Source of the DNA: Chloroflexota bacterium
GTDB lineage: Bacteria > Chloroflexota > Dehalococcoidia > Lucifugimonadales > UBA3495
Assembly: GCA_026710825.1 (NCBI GenBank)
Contig: JAPOQH010000121.1
Span: 62,001 to 126,000, forward strand
DNA: 64,000 nt
Direction of reading: 5' to 3'
Below the pieces are notes generated by a model, which was not told the origin of the DNA, searched no databases, and saw only the letters and a list, made by a program, of their open reading frames with translations. Shown here in pieces: positions 28,405-37,150 of the stretch; the stretch's first letter is position 1; every line of letters starts with the position of its first letter. A program made the position numbers and the translations under genes.

Positions 28405-29805
28405 TCAGTCGGCTCCAGCCGGACTTGCCGCCGCCACGGGTCGGGCTTCGCCTCGGAAGAATATCCCACGCCAGAACCCGCTTCCCACCAGTGTCCCTAC
28501 CACCACCAACGTGAACGCAGCGCCAGCCACGGCCATGATCAGGCCCGCTCGCCAATGGTCCGCCAACGCTCCATAGAGCAGATTGGCGAAAGCCATGCTG
28601 CCACCCACGTGCATCGAGTACACCGATGCCACTCTGCCCCTGATCTCGTCCGGCACCACCGAGTGAATCACCGTGTGCGTGATGGTCATGAACCCCGAGG
28701 TTCCCAGACCCATCAGCACTGCAGCAATGACGGATATCCCGGTTTGGGACGATAGCCCGAGACCTATCGGCGTCAGGCTGCTGGTAAATCCCAGCAGCAG
28801 GAACACGCGTCCCCGCGTGAGGTGGCTCACTATGCCGCCGACGAACACGGACGACAGCAACGCGCCGATGCCCAACGCCGACATCAGAGCGTACACATCG
28901 TTCTGGTTGAACGTCACTCCGTCCGCGGACAACTTTTCCAGCGCCAGAGGCGGAAGCATCGATTCGAAAGACATCACCAGCACGCAATGCGCCAGCGCCA
29001 TCAGGATGATTCCAAACACCAGTGGCGTTGTGTAGGAATACACGAACCCCGCCGCTGTGTTGGACCAGAAGCTCCTGTTGCGGTCGATAACGCCGCTCGA
29101 AACTGTTCTGATGTTGAGCGCTGCAAACAGGGCAACCAGGTAGAAGACTGCGCACGCCCAGAAAACCACGGCGGATGTGCCGATGGTCAACACCAGGTTC
29201 TGAATCGAGAATGACGCTCCGCCCGCCTGGAAAATCGCGCCTCCACCCACAAATATCGAAACCGCCAGCAGGATGGCCGGCCCTACGGCCCGCGATCCTT
29301 GCTGCATCGCCTCGTTCAACGCCACCGCGTTGGGAAGCCGCTCTCGGTCGACCAGGTTGGGAGTCACTGATTGCGCCGCGGTCTGTTGAGTGGCCCGCAG
29401 CGTGCCGTTGATCACGGCAAGCGCCACCACGTACCACGGATTGTCGATCCCGATCATTACCAGGACCGCCATCACTGAAGCCTGAGCGAGTTGCAGCGCG
29501 TACACCCACTGCAGCAGCGTTTTGCGGGTCACCCGGTCCGCCAGGTACCCGATGAACGGAGTGGCAAAGAACCGGGGAGACATCGCTGCGAACGTGATCA
29601 GCCCCACCCATAATCCCCACGTCTCCTGCAATGCCGGAATGCTGAACACCCATGCGCCGCGCGCCACGATCAGCGCCCACGCGCCGCTGCCGCTGCTCAG
29701 GGATGCCAGGGCCAGGAATCGGAAATCCCTGAACACGAGTGCAGCTAGGAACCTGTAGGCCTTCCTGCCCAGGTAACCGCGCTGCCGTTCTGGAGCCGTG
29801 GCCAT
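28405..29805 (-). CDS. MFS transporter of the MFS_3 / EntS-like group
   Basis: A 466-residue integral membrane protein with about 12 hydrophobic segments. Motifs include GYLADRVTRKTLLQW in the loop between helices 2 and 3, QTAAQSVTPNLVDRERLPNAV near 145 and the group signature PDEIRGRVASVYSMHVGG near 393, typical of the MFS_3 exporters. AGGAG lies before the ATG, and a good promoter sits about 70 bases upstream. Its substrate is unknown. A class III aminotransferase gene follows. Confidence 0.88.
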   Translation of the reverse strand: MATAPERQRGYLGRKAYRFLAALVFRDFRFLALASLSSGSGAWALIVARGAWVFSIPALQETWGLWVGLITFAAMSPRFFATPFIGYLADRVTRKTLLQWVYALQLAQASVMAVLVMIGIDNPWYVVALAVINGTLRATQQTAAQSVTPNLVDRERLPNAVALNEAMQQGSRAVGPAILLAVSIFVGGGAIFQAGGASFSIQNLVLTIGTSAVVFWACAVFYLVALFAALNIRTVSSGVIDRNRSFWSNTAAGFVYSYTTPLVFGIILMALAHCVLVMSFESMLPPLALEKLSADGVTFNQNDVYALMSALGIGALLSSVFVGGIVSHLTRGRVFLLLGFTSSLTPIGLGLSSQTGISVIAAVLMGLGTSGFMTITHTVIHSVVPDEIRGRVASVYSMHVGGSMAFANLLYGALADHWRAGLIMAVAGAAFTLVVVGTLVGSGFWRGIFFRGEARPVAAASPAGAD

Positions 29806-29875
29806 TATGAAACTCCTGCCTGACCCGGTCGCCGCTCACGCTAACAGGGCAGCAACTCACGCGGGGTATCGCCGC

Positions 29876-29903
29876 ATTATAACCCACGCGCTAGGAGGGT
29901 CAA
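29876..29903 (-). promoter_or_regulatory. Sigma-70 promoter of the MFS gene
   Basis: On the minus strand TTGACC (29903-29898), 16-base spacer, TATAAT (29881-29876). Predicted transcription start near 29869. Confidence 0.75.
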
Positions 29904-29935
29904 ACGGCAACGTGCCGCCGGGGGTGCGACTGTGG

Positions 29936-30190
29936 TCAGGTTCGGCTTTCCAACCTCACCCTGGAGACCAGAAAGACTTCATCCCCGTCTCGTTGCAGGC
30001 GAAATTCCGTAAATTCCGGCGCTACCGGGAGGTGTTCCCGAATGGTGTACAGCAGGTTGTCCCGCAACTCGGTGAGTTGAGGCGCGGATACTTCCATCCG
30101 GTCCCGACGAATGGCTGCCTGCACCCTTTCCCGCGCGACGTCGCGCGGGCTCCCGCCGTGACCGCGTTTTTTTCGGAATATGCTAAACAT
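29936..30190 (-). CDS. minE: Cell division topological specificity factor MinE
   Basis: An 84-residue MinE. The N-terminal membrane/MinD-contact region MFSIFRKKRGHGGSPRDVA is followed by RERVQAAIRRDRMEVSAP and a beta-rich dimer domain. MinE stimulates the MinD ATPase and drives pole-to-pole oscillation. It overlaps the 3' end of minD by 8 bases and is the last gene of the minCDE operon. Confidence 0.92.
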   Translation of the reverse strand: MFSIFRKKRGHGGSPRDVARERVQAAIRRDRMEVSAPQLTELRDNLLYTIREHLPVAPEFTEFRLQRDGDEVFLVSRVRLESRT

Positions 30191-31007
30191 GAGCCGATGT
30201 TTTGCGATTGATGCCCATCAACGTTCGGACCTTGTCCATGATTGACGTCGGCTGCTCCTCGACCGGATCAATCATCGGCAGGTACTCGCCGTCAATGCGC
30301 GCGGCGATTCTCACGAATTCCCGGCCCGAAGGAGACTGGGTGTCATAGACCACGGGCGTCCCATTGTTGGTGGAGGTGATCACCCGGTCGTCCGAGGGCA
30401 CCAGGCCAATCGCGTCCACCGCCAGCATGTCCAGCACATCCGACGAGTCCAGCATGTCGCCTTGTCGGACCATCTCCGGCTTTATGCGGTTGATGATCAG
30501 TTTGGCCGTATGTATGTCGCTTGCGTGCAGCAAGCCGATGACCCGGTCGGCGTCGCGGATCGCCGACACCTCTGGTGTGGTCACCACCAGCGCCTCCTGC
30601 GCGGCCGCGATCGCGTTGCGGAATCCCTGCTCGATACCCGCGGGGCAATCGACTATCACGTAATCAAAATCCAGCTCCAGCCGCCGACAGAGATCAACCA
30701 GTTGCTCTGCGGTGATGCAGTCTTTGTCCCGCGTTTGGGCCGCCGCAACCAGGTATAGCTCGCCGGCGTGCTTGTCACGTATCAACGCCTGCTCTATTCG
30801 ACAACGCTCCTCAACCACATCCACCAGGTCGTACACGATGCGGTTCTCCAGTCCCATCACCACGTCCAGGTTGCGGAGTCCGATGTCGGTGTCTATGACC
30901 ACCACCCGGTTGGAACGCAGAGCCAACGCCGTTCCGACGTTTGCCGTGGCGGTAGTCTTGCCGACGCCTCCTTTTCCGGAAGTCATGACGATGGTCTTAC
31001 CGCTCAT
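30183..31007 (-). CDS. minD: Septum site-determining ATPase MinD
   Basis: This 274-residue deviant-Walker ATPase carries SGKGGVGKTTATANVGTALA near residues 11-30 (signature Lys plus P-loop Lys), DTDIGLRNLDVVMGLENR near 39 and VDCPAGIEQGF near 120. The C-terminal amphipathic helix (SIMDKVRTLMGI) for membrane binding is visible. It overlaps minC at its start by 11 bases and minE at its end by 8 bases. Confidence 0.97.
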   Translation of the reverse strand: MSGKTIVMTSGKGGVGKTTATANVGTALALRSNRVVVIDTDIGLRNLDVVMGLENRIVYDLVDVVEERCRIEQALIRDKHAGELYLVAAAQTRDKDCITAEQLVDLCRRLELDFDYVIVDCPAGIEQGFRNAIAAAQEALVVTTPEVSAIRDADRVIGLLHASDIHTAKLIINRIKPEMVRQGDMLDSSDVLDMLAVDAIGLVPSDDRVITSTNNGTPVVYDTQSPSGREFVRIAARIDGEYLPMIDPVEEQPTSIMDKVRTLMGINRKTSAHV

Positions 31008-31845
31008 TGGGGTTGCCTCCGTGGTCGATGGAATGGTTTCTCAAATAAGGTGACACGCGCACGGCTCGATTCTGCACGCGGGCGATGATCGGTTTTCCTT
31101 CGAAATCGTCCCGGCGTCGACCCGCTATCCTGTCCAACGCGTCCTCGTCCTCCAGGAAATCTCCGATTCGCAATTGTGGCGCCGCGGATGACATGGCCAG
31201 GATCACTGCCGTGGAATCCCCGCCCGCTCCGGCGTGAGCCGTTCCCCGCAAAGCGCCAAAAACCAGGATGTCTCCCTGCGCTATGATCTGGGCCCCGGGG
31301 TTCACGTTGCCCACCACCACCACGTTGCCGGAAAACTTGAGCACCTCGCCTGCCCGGCATGTCCCGCGTACAATATCCGCTGACACGCTTTGGCGTGTTG
31401 TGCTGGGCGTATCCCCCGCCACGCTCGCGTCATCCCCGGTAATATCCGAATCGGCGGCGGCCGGCCCTGCGTTTGCCATGACTTCCCGCCCATTGATCTG
31501 TTCAGGAACGTTCGAGTGCAGATCCATCAAATCACTGATCCGTTCACGCTCCCTGACCAACACGGTGGGATCGCACCAAAACTCCTTGATGGTTAGGCCT
31601 GATTCAGCCTCAATTACTTTCCGGATACGTCCTTGATCGTCGTCGGAAAGTATCCGTTTCCCTATGTCGACCACGACCTCGCCGTGCGAATAGAGTTGCC
31701 GGTCCCTCGCCAGGCGATCGCGCAATGTTTTGCACGCTAAATTCAGCGGAGCGCCGTCGTCCACGCTGATATTGACCAGTGCGCCCCGGCCGGAAATCTT
31801 GACCAACTCTTGGTCGGTTGTTGCGCTTTCCACCATCACCCACAT
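30997..31845 (-). CDS. minC: Septum formation inhibitor MinC
   Basis: This 282-residue inhibitor of FtsZ has a variable N-terminal domain, an Ala/Ser/Asp linker near 125-155 and the conserved C-terminal beta-helix with RGTCRAGEVLKFSGNVVVVG, GAQIIAQGDILVFGALRGTAHAG split near residues 165-208. Two starts are possible: ATG 31845 or ATG 31836. The first overlaps a TGC-TATAAA promoter element (31845-31853), so the second, with almost no leader, is likely the real one. It is the first gene of minCDE. Confidence 0.92.
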   Translation of the reverse strand: MWVMVESATTDQELVKISGRGALVNISVDDGAPLNLACKTLRDRLARDRQLYSHGEVVVDIGKRILSDDDQGRIRKVIEAESGLTIKEFWCDPTVLVRERERISDLMDLHSNVPEQINGREVMANAGPAAADSDITGDDASVAGDTPSTTRQSVSADIVRGTCRAGEVLKFSGNVVVVGNVNPGAQIIAQGDILVFGALRGTAHAGAGGDSTAVILAMSSAAPQLRIGDFLEDEDALDRIAGRRRDDFEGKPIIARVQNRAVRVSPYLRNHSIDHGGNPNER

Positions 31846-31853
31846 TTATAGCA
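31845..31853 (-). promoter_or_regulatory. Extended -10 element at the start of minC
   Basis: Minus strand TGC (31853-31851) plus TATAAA (31850-31845); the second ATG of minC lies 9 bases after it. This would give an mRNA with a leader of 1-3 bases. The -35 is not clear. Confidence 0.4.
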
Positions 31854-32070
31854 ATGTGGGCCGGAATACCGCCTCAGTTGGTTCGTGCGGCTTTGGCCGA
31901 TTTCGGAGGCCTGGCACAGCTGTCCTACGCCGGATCACCTATATAAAATGCGGCTAAATCCGGCCAAGCTGCCAGCCAAACGTAGACGCTCGGACAACCT
32001 CGGGTTAGGTTAGCAAGCCGACGTCGGCATCTGTCCGCCGCAGTGCCAACGCCTGATCTGACGGGTTCTA

Positions 32071-32454
32071 TCATGACGCGTAAGCGATTTCCTGATCGGT
32101 CAATCCCAGCCAATTGCCGTCTGGATCCTCAATGGCAGCAAACGTTCCCCACGGCAAATCCCCAGGTTCCATCGCGATTGTGACCCCGCGTTCGCCCAAC
32201 GTCTCAACTGTATCCCGAACGTCTGGACAGTAAAACACTAGGGAAGATTTGCGTTCCGCCCAGTCCGGCATCAACGCTCGCGGATAGATCACCAGGCATG
32301 TTTCAGCCCCAGGCGGCGCGACCTCCACCCATTCTGCGTCCGCTCCCATCTGCATCCTGCGCCGCACCTCGAATCCCAGGACCTCGACGTAGAAATCTAT
32401 CGCCTTTGCCTGATCCTCCACGTAAACGCCCACCGTTTTGATCGCCCCAAGCAT
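32071..32454 (-). CDS. VOC-family glyoxalase-like protein
   Basis: A 127-residue single-domain vicinal oxygen chelate protein. The pattern VGVYVEDQAKAIDFYVEVLGFEV near residue 6, FYCPDVRDTVETLGERGV near 75 and AIEDPDGNWLGL near 110 is typical of glyoxalase/bleomycin-resistance/dioxygenase domains. The start is taken at ATG 32454, because the longer frame from 32526 runs through the thiolase terminator hairpin. The substrate is unknown. It follows the thiolase gene after that terminator. Confidence 0.85.
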   Translation of the reverse strand: MLGAIKTVGVYVEDQAKAIDFYVEVLGFEVRRRMQMGADAEWVEVAPPGAETCLVIYPRALMPDWAERKSSLVFYCPDVRDTVETLGERGVTIAMEPGDLPWGTFAAIEDPDGNWLGLTDQEIAYAS

Positions 32455-32463
32455 AACCGGCTC

Positions 32464-32507
32464 CAAAAAATAGACTGGCCGGAGCCACCTTAAAGGGCCC
32501 CGGCCAG
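32464..32507 (-). terminator. Rho-independent terminator of the thiolase gene
   Basis: Stem between 32475-32486 and 32496-32507 (12 bp, one mismatch, core CTGGCCGG), followed on the minus strand by six T's (complement of 32465-32470). Its arms are unlike the GGGGCGGG family. Confidence 0.75.
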
Positions 32508-32548
32508 CATGATTCTCAGCGCTCAATCAGATGCGTTATTCGCCCTGC

Positions 32549-33721
32549 CTAATCCGGACGTCCGAACACCGCCACTGAGCAGGTGAAAGACCCGGGACGA
32601 CCCCCCAGGTTGTGAGTGATGCCAAGGTCGGCTTTTTGCAATTGTCTGCCCCCGGCCTTGCCCTGCATCTGCTTGTAGACCTCGTAGATCATGCGGATGC
32701 CGCTCGCCCCGATGGGGTGGCCGAAACACTTCAGACCCCCGTCGGTGTTGACCGGCAAGTCGCCTTCCAACGAAAACGCGCCGTCCGCCACGTCCGCGCT
32801 CGCCTGCCCGCGCGGGCTGAACCCCAGATCCTCCATGATAATCAACTCGGTGATGGTGAAGCAGTCGTGCACCATCGCCATGTCAATCTCTGCTCGCGGT
32901 TCGGTGATGCCGGCCTCTTCGTATGCGGCTTGGCTGGCCCTGACCGTCTCGGGAAAGTGCGTGAAATCCCAGTCGTTGCGCAGTACGCCGAACGCTCCCA
33001 CCGCCAGGCCCAGGCCTTTCACCAGGATGTAATCGTCCCGCAGCGTGCGGGCAATTTCGGGTGTAGTTATGATTGCGGCGGCCGCGCCGTCGCTCACTCC
33101 GCAGCAGTCGTAGAGGCCCAGCGGCCAGGCGATCATCGGAGCGTTAATGATCTGCTCCTCACTGACTTCCCGCTGGAAATGCGCTTTGGAGTTCAGAGTA
33201 CCGTTGTGGTGGTTTTTGGACGCGATTTGGGCAAGCGTACGTTTCCCGTCATCGTAATCGATGTCGTAGTGATGGAAATAGCGGGTCGCCGCCATGGCAA
33301 ACTGCGAGGGAGGCGGCGTGGGCGGCTCAACGTCCGATCCGGGACCCGCTGCGATTGCCAGGCCCGAGAACCCGCTGTCCTTGAGTTTCTCGACCCCCAT
33401 GGCCAGTACGATGTCATAGACTCCTGCCGCCACGGCGTAGCACGCGTTGCGGAAAGCATCGGTCGCGGTGGCGCAGGCGTTCTCAACGCGGGTAATGGGG
33501 ATGTAGTCCAGCTTCAAAGCCTCGGCTAATGGCTGCCCGGTGCGGAAACTGCTGACCGTCCCCAGCCACGCTGCCTGTATGTCGTCGGCGTCCAGCCCCG
33601 AGTCCTCGTAGGCCTCGTAAGCGGCTTCGACCATCAGATCAGCCGCCGACGCGTCCCATCGCTCGCCGAATCGCGTGCAACCCATCCCAACCACGGCCAC
33701 TCTATCGCGTATCCCACTCAT
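32549..33721 (-). CDS. Thiolase-family acyltransferase, SCP-x/archaeal type
   Basis: This 390-residue non-condensing or acetoacetyl-CoA-type thiolase has the nucleophilic Cys in VENACATATDAFRNA near residue 85, a HDCFT segment near 280, and the GHPIGASGIR His near 340, so the active site looks complete. ATG 33721 is chosen because GAGGAG lies 7 bases upstream. It is immediately downstream of the HMGS/DUF35 fusion, the arrangement seen for thiolase/HMG-CoA synthase/DUF35 complexes in archaea. It may form such a complex here. The chain-length specificity is unknown. Confidence 0.88.
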   Translation of the reverse strand: MSGIRDRVAVVGMGCTRFGERWDASAADLMVEAAYEAYEDSGLDADDIQAAWLGTVSSFRTGQPLAEALKLDYIPITRVENACATATDAFRNACYAVAAGVYDIVLAMGVEKLKDSGFSGLAIAAGPGSDVEPPTPPPSQFAMAATRYFHHYDIDYDDGKRTLAQIASKNHHNGTLNSKAHFQREVSEEQIINAPMIAWPLGLYDCCGVSDGAAAAIITTPEIARTLRDDYILVKGLGLAVGAFGVLRNDWDFTHFPETVRASQAAYEEAGITEPRAEIDMAMVHDCFTITELIIMEDLGFSPRGQASADVADGAFSLEGDLPVNTDGGLKCFGHPIGASGIRMIYEVYKQMQGKAGGRQLQKADLGITHNLGGRPGSFTCSVAVFGRPD

Positions 33722-33737
33722 TGCTCTGCTCCTCTGG

Positions 33738-35180
33738 TCAGGCGGCAACGACGACCGGGGCCGGCGTCCGCCTGGGTATGGCTTTCCAATAGTAATTGTG
33801 GATGCCGTTGACCACCCGCAGCTTTCGGAAGCTCATCTCCACCGGCATCCCCACCCGCACTTCTTCCAGTTCTCGGTCGGTCATCATGCACAGCACTCGA
33901 CCGCCGCCGTCGAAGTCGACCACTGCCACCACCAACGGCGTGTCAACCGCGCCGGCGATGTAGTCCATTGAGTAGGTGAAAAGCTCACCGGCCTTGTCAC
34001 TCAGCCGCACTGGTTCATGATCGTCCCTGGCCCGGCATTCCACGCAGACTCGCTGCGCTGGATATTGGACGTAACCGCAGGCCCGGCAGCGCGCCCCATA
34101 CAACCGGACGTTCTTGTCCCCCTCTCTCCACAGAGCCGACACCGACGGAGACGCGGCAGAAGGGCGCCGAGAAGTATCGTCCAGGGTCCAAACGTCGCGC
34201 CACCGAGCGTAGGTCTCGTAGTTGCCCAGCGATTGTTTGGCGTCGACCCATCCTGTCAATCCCATCGCCGGCCGCTGCGCCGTCATGATCGCTGCCGTCG
34301 CCTCGAAACCCAAAACATCGCTGCCGTCCCCGTAGGAAACAGCCAGCAGCAAATCCCCGGGGGACGCGGATTCAAGCGCGCTCACCAACAACATCGGCAC
34401 GAATGCCGCTCCCGAGTTGCCCACCGTGCCAAACATCGAGGACTCCGTTTGTTCTTCCGTAAACCCCAATTGCCGCGCCAATCGGACGTGCCGCCTGCTA
34501 TCCGGTGCGTACAGAGCGACCTTGGCGACTTCTGAAGGCACAACGCCGGCGCGTTGGAAATATCCATTGACCGCATCGGGAACGATTCGTTCAATGCCTT
34601 CCTCAGTCGCGAATCGGTCTTCCCAGGAGCGTACGAAAGGATCTCCCGGTGAACGCCAATGGTCCAGCATGTTGTCGGTAATTGAGTGGCTGCCTCGGGA
34701 TTCCGCTATCGTGCCGTCCGCGGCGATGACGAACGCTGCGGCGCCATCACCGGAAGCCCGTTCGGTTTCGCCGCGCGGTGGTCCCTGCCTGCTGTCGGCG
34801 ACGACCACCAACACCTCCTTGGCGCTGCCGGCGGATACCGCATCCAACGCTGATTTGATAGCGTTGGTGCCGGCTCGGAGGACGTTGGATACATCGGTGG
34901 CGAAAATATCTTGCCGTAGGTCCAGGGCGGCGGCCACGATGGACGCGCACTGTTTCTCAGCGTAAGGCGCAGTCGTACTCGCGAATACTATTCCGTCGAT
35001 GGCGTGGCGGTCTCGACCGCTCAGGCAATCGATGCCTGCGGCCACCGCCATGGTGACGCTGTCTTCGTCGAAATTCGCAACCGCCCTCTCCACACGCGAG
35101 TTCCAGTCTGCTGTGTCGGGACCCAGGCGGTAACGTGGAACGTACGCCCCGTATGCGGCGATTCCTGCCAAGATGCTCAC
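33738..35180 (-). CDS. HMG-CoA synthase-like domain fused to DUF35 zinc-ribbon/OB domain; catalytic triad absent
   Basis: A 480-residue fusion. Residues 1 to about 325 have the thiolase fold of the HMG-CoA synthase family (AAYGAYVPRYRL at the start, GTVGNSGAAF near 243, LLLAVSYGDGSDVLGFEA). Residues about 345-480 are DUF35: zinc ribbon CRACGYVQYP...CVEC and an OB fold with PLVVAVVDFDGGGRVL. In the catalytic positions, the Glu of the SES/TES-HPYA motif is Thr (STTAPYA), the Cys of the FACKAGT motif is Leu (NVLRAGT), and the His of the FHxP motif is Tyr (LYAPD). It probably does not make HMG-CoA. It may bind CoA thioesters or scaffold the thiolase gene next to it. Confidence 0.85.
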   Translation of the reverse strand: MSILAGIAAYGAYVPRYRLGPDTADWNSRVERAVANFDEDSVTMAVAAGIDCLSGRDRHAIDGIVFASTTAPYAEKQCASIVAAALDLRQDIFATDVSNVLRAGTNAIKSALDAVSAGSAKEVLVVVADSRQGPPRGETERASGDGAAAFVIAADGTIAESRGSHSITDNMLDHWRSPGDPFVRSWEDRFATEEGIERIVPDAVNGYFQRAGVVPSEVAKVALYAPDSRRHVRLARQLGFTEEQTESSMFGTVGNSGAAFVPMLLVSALESASPGDLLLAVSYGDGSDVLGFEATAAIMTAQRPAMGLTGWVDAKQSLGNYETYARWRDVWTLDDTSRRPSAASPSVSALWREGDKNVRLYGARCRACGYVQYPAQRVCVECRARDDHEPVRLSDKAGELFTYSMDYIAGAVDTPLVVAVVDFDGGGRVLCMMTDRELEEVRVGMPVEMSFRKLRVVNGIHNYYWKAIPRRTPAPVVVAA

Positions 35181-35247
35181 TCCAAGTTTCGAACCCGATA
35201 GTCCGGGATGCTATCAGCGCGTTGGAAAAGGTGTCAACGCACCCCCA

Positions 35248-35256
35248 TGCTACAAT
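35248..35256 (+). promoter_or_regulatory. Extended -10 promoter of the S41 protease gene, leaderless arrangement
   Basis: TGC (35248-35250) plus TACAAT (35251-35256). The ATG at 35264 starts 8 bases after the -10, so the mRNA should have no leader or one base. The alternative ATG at 35255 overlaps the -10 itself. Confidence 0.55.
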
Positions 35257-35263
35257 GCAACTG

Positions 35264-36466
35264 ATGGTCCTGTATACCAAACCCGCACGGTTGACGGTCT
35301 TCCTGTTCGCGCTGCTCGTGCTCTTAGCCGTCGTGGGATGCTCGGGCGCCTCGCAGCGCAGCGTCGCCCCGACATCGGAGGGCAGCGAACTCCCTTCCGA
35401 TCTAAGCAAAATCGGTGAGGCATATGGCATCCTCATCGATGAGCACGTCGACCACGGAACGATAGAACCGGACAAACTGGTCGATGGCGCAATCCGTGGC
35501 CTGCTCGCCTCTCTGGACGACCCCCATGCGTCGTACCTGACTGCGGAGCAGCACGCCAGGGAGCAGGAAGGGTATCGCGGATTCTTTGAGGGTATCGGTG
35601 CGCGAGTTACCCTCACTGATGCGGGTTTGACGGTCATCGCACCAATCCCCGGCGCCCCGGCTGAGGAGGCCGGCATCCGCCCCGGCGACATTATTCTCGC
35701 CGTGGATGGTGAGCGCATCGACCACCTCACGCTCATCGAAGCGGTCAACTTGATCCGAGGACCCGGCGGTACCGCCGTGACGCTACTGGTCAGGCACGCC
35801 GACAGTGTCGAGAACGTGTCCATAACGGTTACTCGCGGGCGCATACCCATCGATAGCACGACGTTCCGGATGCTCGACGATGGCATCGGCCACCTTTGGC
35901 TGTACAGTTTCTCCGATACCACCGAGCAGGAAGTTCGGGACGCTCTCGACGAATTCGAGGATGCCGACGGGCGCGCCCTCATTCTCGATCTCCGTAACAA
36001 TCCCGGTGGCCTGCTTGCCGCAGTGATCGACGTTACCGAATTATTCCTTGATGGCGGGCCGATCCTCTACGAGATCGACGCTCAGGGAAAGCGCATCGAT
36101 CATGAGGCTGACCGAGGCGGCGATGCCCGGAATATTCCTCTGGTGGTGTTGGTGAACCAATTCTCCGCCAGCGCCAGCGAAATTATGGCCGGCGCCATCA
36201 AGGCCAACGAGCGTGCCCAGGTGGTGGGAGTCACCACATTCGGTAAAGGCAGCGTTAACATCACCCGCGAGTTGTCCGACGGATCCGCAATTTATTTCTC
36301 AATCCGCCGCTGGTATCTGCCGGACGGCACCCAAATTGAAGGGCATGGGGTTACTCCCGATGTTTGGGTGGACTCTGAAACGGAGACCCTGCCCATCCCA
36401 TTCGATGAAGACGTGGCCTTGCAGAAGGCAAAAGAAATACTGGAAATGAACCTGAGTGCTCCGTAA
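35264..36466 (+). CDS. S41-family C-terminal processing protease, lipoprotein
   Basis: A 400-residue tail-specific protease. The N-terminus is a lipoprotein signal ending in LLAVVGC near residue 27. A PDZ domain follows (AEEAGIRPGDIILAVDGERI near 130), then the S41 core: LRNNPGGLLAAVIDVTE near 240, the catalytic Ser in NQFSASASEIMAGA near 300 and Lys in TFGKGSVN near 323. Such enzymes degrade or trim envelope proteins outside the cytoplasmic membrane. ATG 35264 is chosen from the promoter position and from the lipobox distance. The upstream frame from 35135 runs into the divergent HMGS/DUF35 gene. Confidence 0.92.
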   Translation: MVLYTKPARLTVFLFALLVLLAVVGCSGASQRSVAPTSEGSELPSDLSKIGEAYGILIDEHVDHGTIEPDKLVDGAIRGLLASLDDPHASYLTAEQHAREQEGYRGFFEGIGARVTLTDAGLTVIAPIPGAPAEEAGIRPGDIILAVDGERIDHLTLIEAVNLIRGPGGTAVTLLVRHADSVENVSITVTRGRIPIDSTTFRMLDDGIGHLWLYSFSDTTEQEVRDALDEFEDADGRALILDLRNNPGGLLAAVIDVTELFLDGGPILYEIDAQGKRIDHEADRGGDARNIPLVVLVNQFSASASEIMAGAIKANERAQVVGVTTFGKGSVNITRELSDGSAIYFSIRRWYLPDGTQIEGHGVTPDVWVDSETETLPIPFDEDVALQKAKEILEMNLSAP

Positions 36467-36612
36467 CGTCGGTGCCCAATGAACCTGCGTGTTCACGGCA
36501 CGACCCCGATGCGCACCGGTCCCATTCAATCGCCGCCACCGTTCGGCTGACCCATGGGCGAAGGGAATTCCAGCGCGTTCACGTAGTGGTAAACTGGACT
36601 CGGTGAAACAAA

Positions 36613-37119
36613 ATGCCTAGGAAGAATCGCAACAGCAAGAAAAAAGTGGCCAACGCTTCCAGCGGCAATAACCGCCAGGTTGCGATTAACCGCAAAGCCC
36701 TCTACGATTTCGAGATCCTTGACAAGGTTGAGGCCGGTGTTGTGTTGACTGGGACCGAAATCAAGTCGATCCGCGCCGGCAAGGTTGACCTCAGGGACGC
36801 CTACGCCCGAGTCCAGGATGGCGAGTTGTGGCTCCACGGCGCTCACATAGCGCCATACGATGCCGGCAGCTACATGAACCACGAGCCCAAACGTCCACGG
36901 AAGCTCCTGGTGCATCGTAGCGAAATCAGCGATCTTGGGGCCAAAACTGCGGAGAAAGGCCTGACGTTGGCTGCAATCCGGATGTACCTGAAAAATCACC
37001 ATGCCAAGATCGAATTGGGCGTGGCTCGCGGCAAACGTCAGTACGACAAGCGCCGTACCATCATCGAGCGGGAACGGGAGCGCGCCGCCCGGCAGGCCGT
37101 CAAAGAGTGGCGGGAGTAG
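36613..37119 (+). CDS. smpB: SsrA-binding protein SmpB
   Basis: This 168-residue protein binds tmRNA and brings it to stalled ribosomes. NRKALYDFEILDKVEAGVVL, GTEIKSIRAGKVDLRDAYA and HEPKRPRKLLVHRSEI are all diagnostic; the basic C-terminal tail (KRRTIIERERERAARQ) enters the mRNA channel. Length is normal. A TGGTAAACT -10-like element ends at 36595, 18 bases before the ATG. No ssrA RNA gene is seen in the adjacent spacers. Confidence 0.96.
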   Translation: MPRKNRNSKKKVANASSGNNRQVAINRKALYDFEILDKVEAGVVLTGTEIKSIRAGKVDLRDAYARVQDGELWLHGAHIAPYDAGSYMNHEPKRPRKLLVHRSEISDLGAKTAEKGLTLAAIRMYLKNHHAKIELGVARGKRQYDKRRTIIERERERAARQAVKEWRE

Positions 37120-37150
37120 CGTCGCCATTTTTGATCGCTAACCGTTGCGT

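Noticed and set aside
28340-29887. 515-codon minus-strand frame overlapping the MFS gene
   Set aside because: Same strand, other frame; the 28405-29805 frame has membrane helices and MFS motifs, this one has neither.
31846-32070. A small gene or RNA in the 225-base spacer upstream of minC
   Set aside because: Only a short palindrome (GCCGACGTCGGC) and the minC -10 element are visible; no ribosome site with a sensible frame.
33721-33748. Thiolase start at 33748
   Set aside because: It would overlap the upstream gene by 11 bases and lacks a ribosome site; GAGGAG is well placed for 33721.
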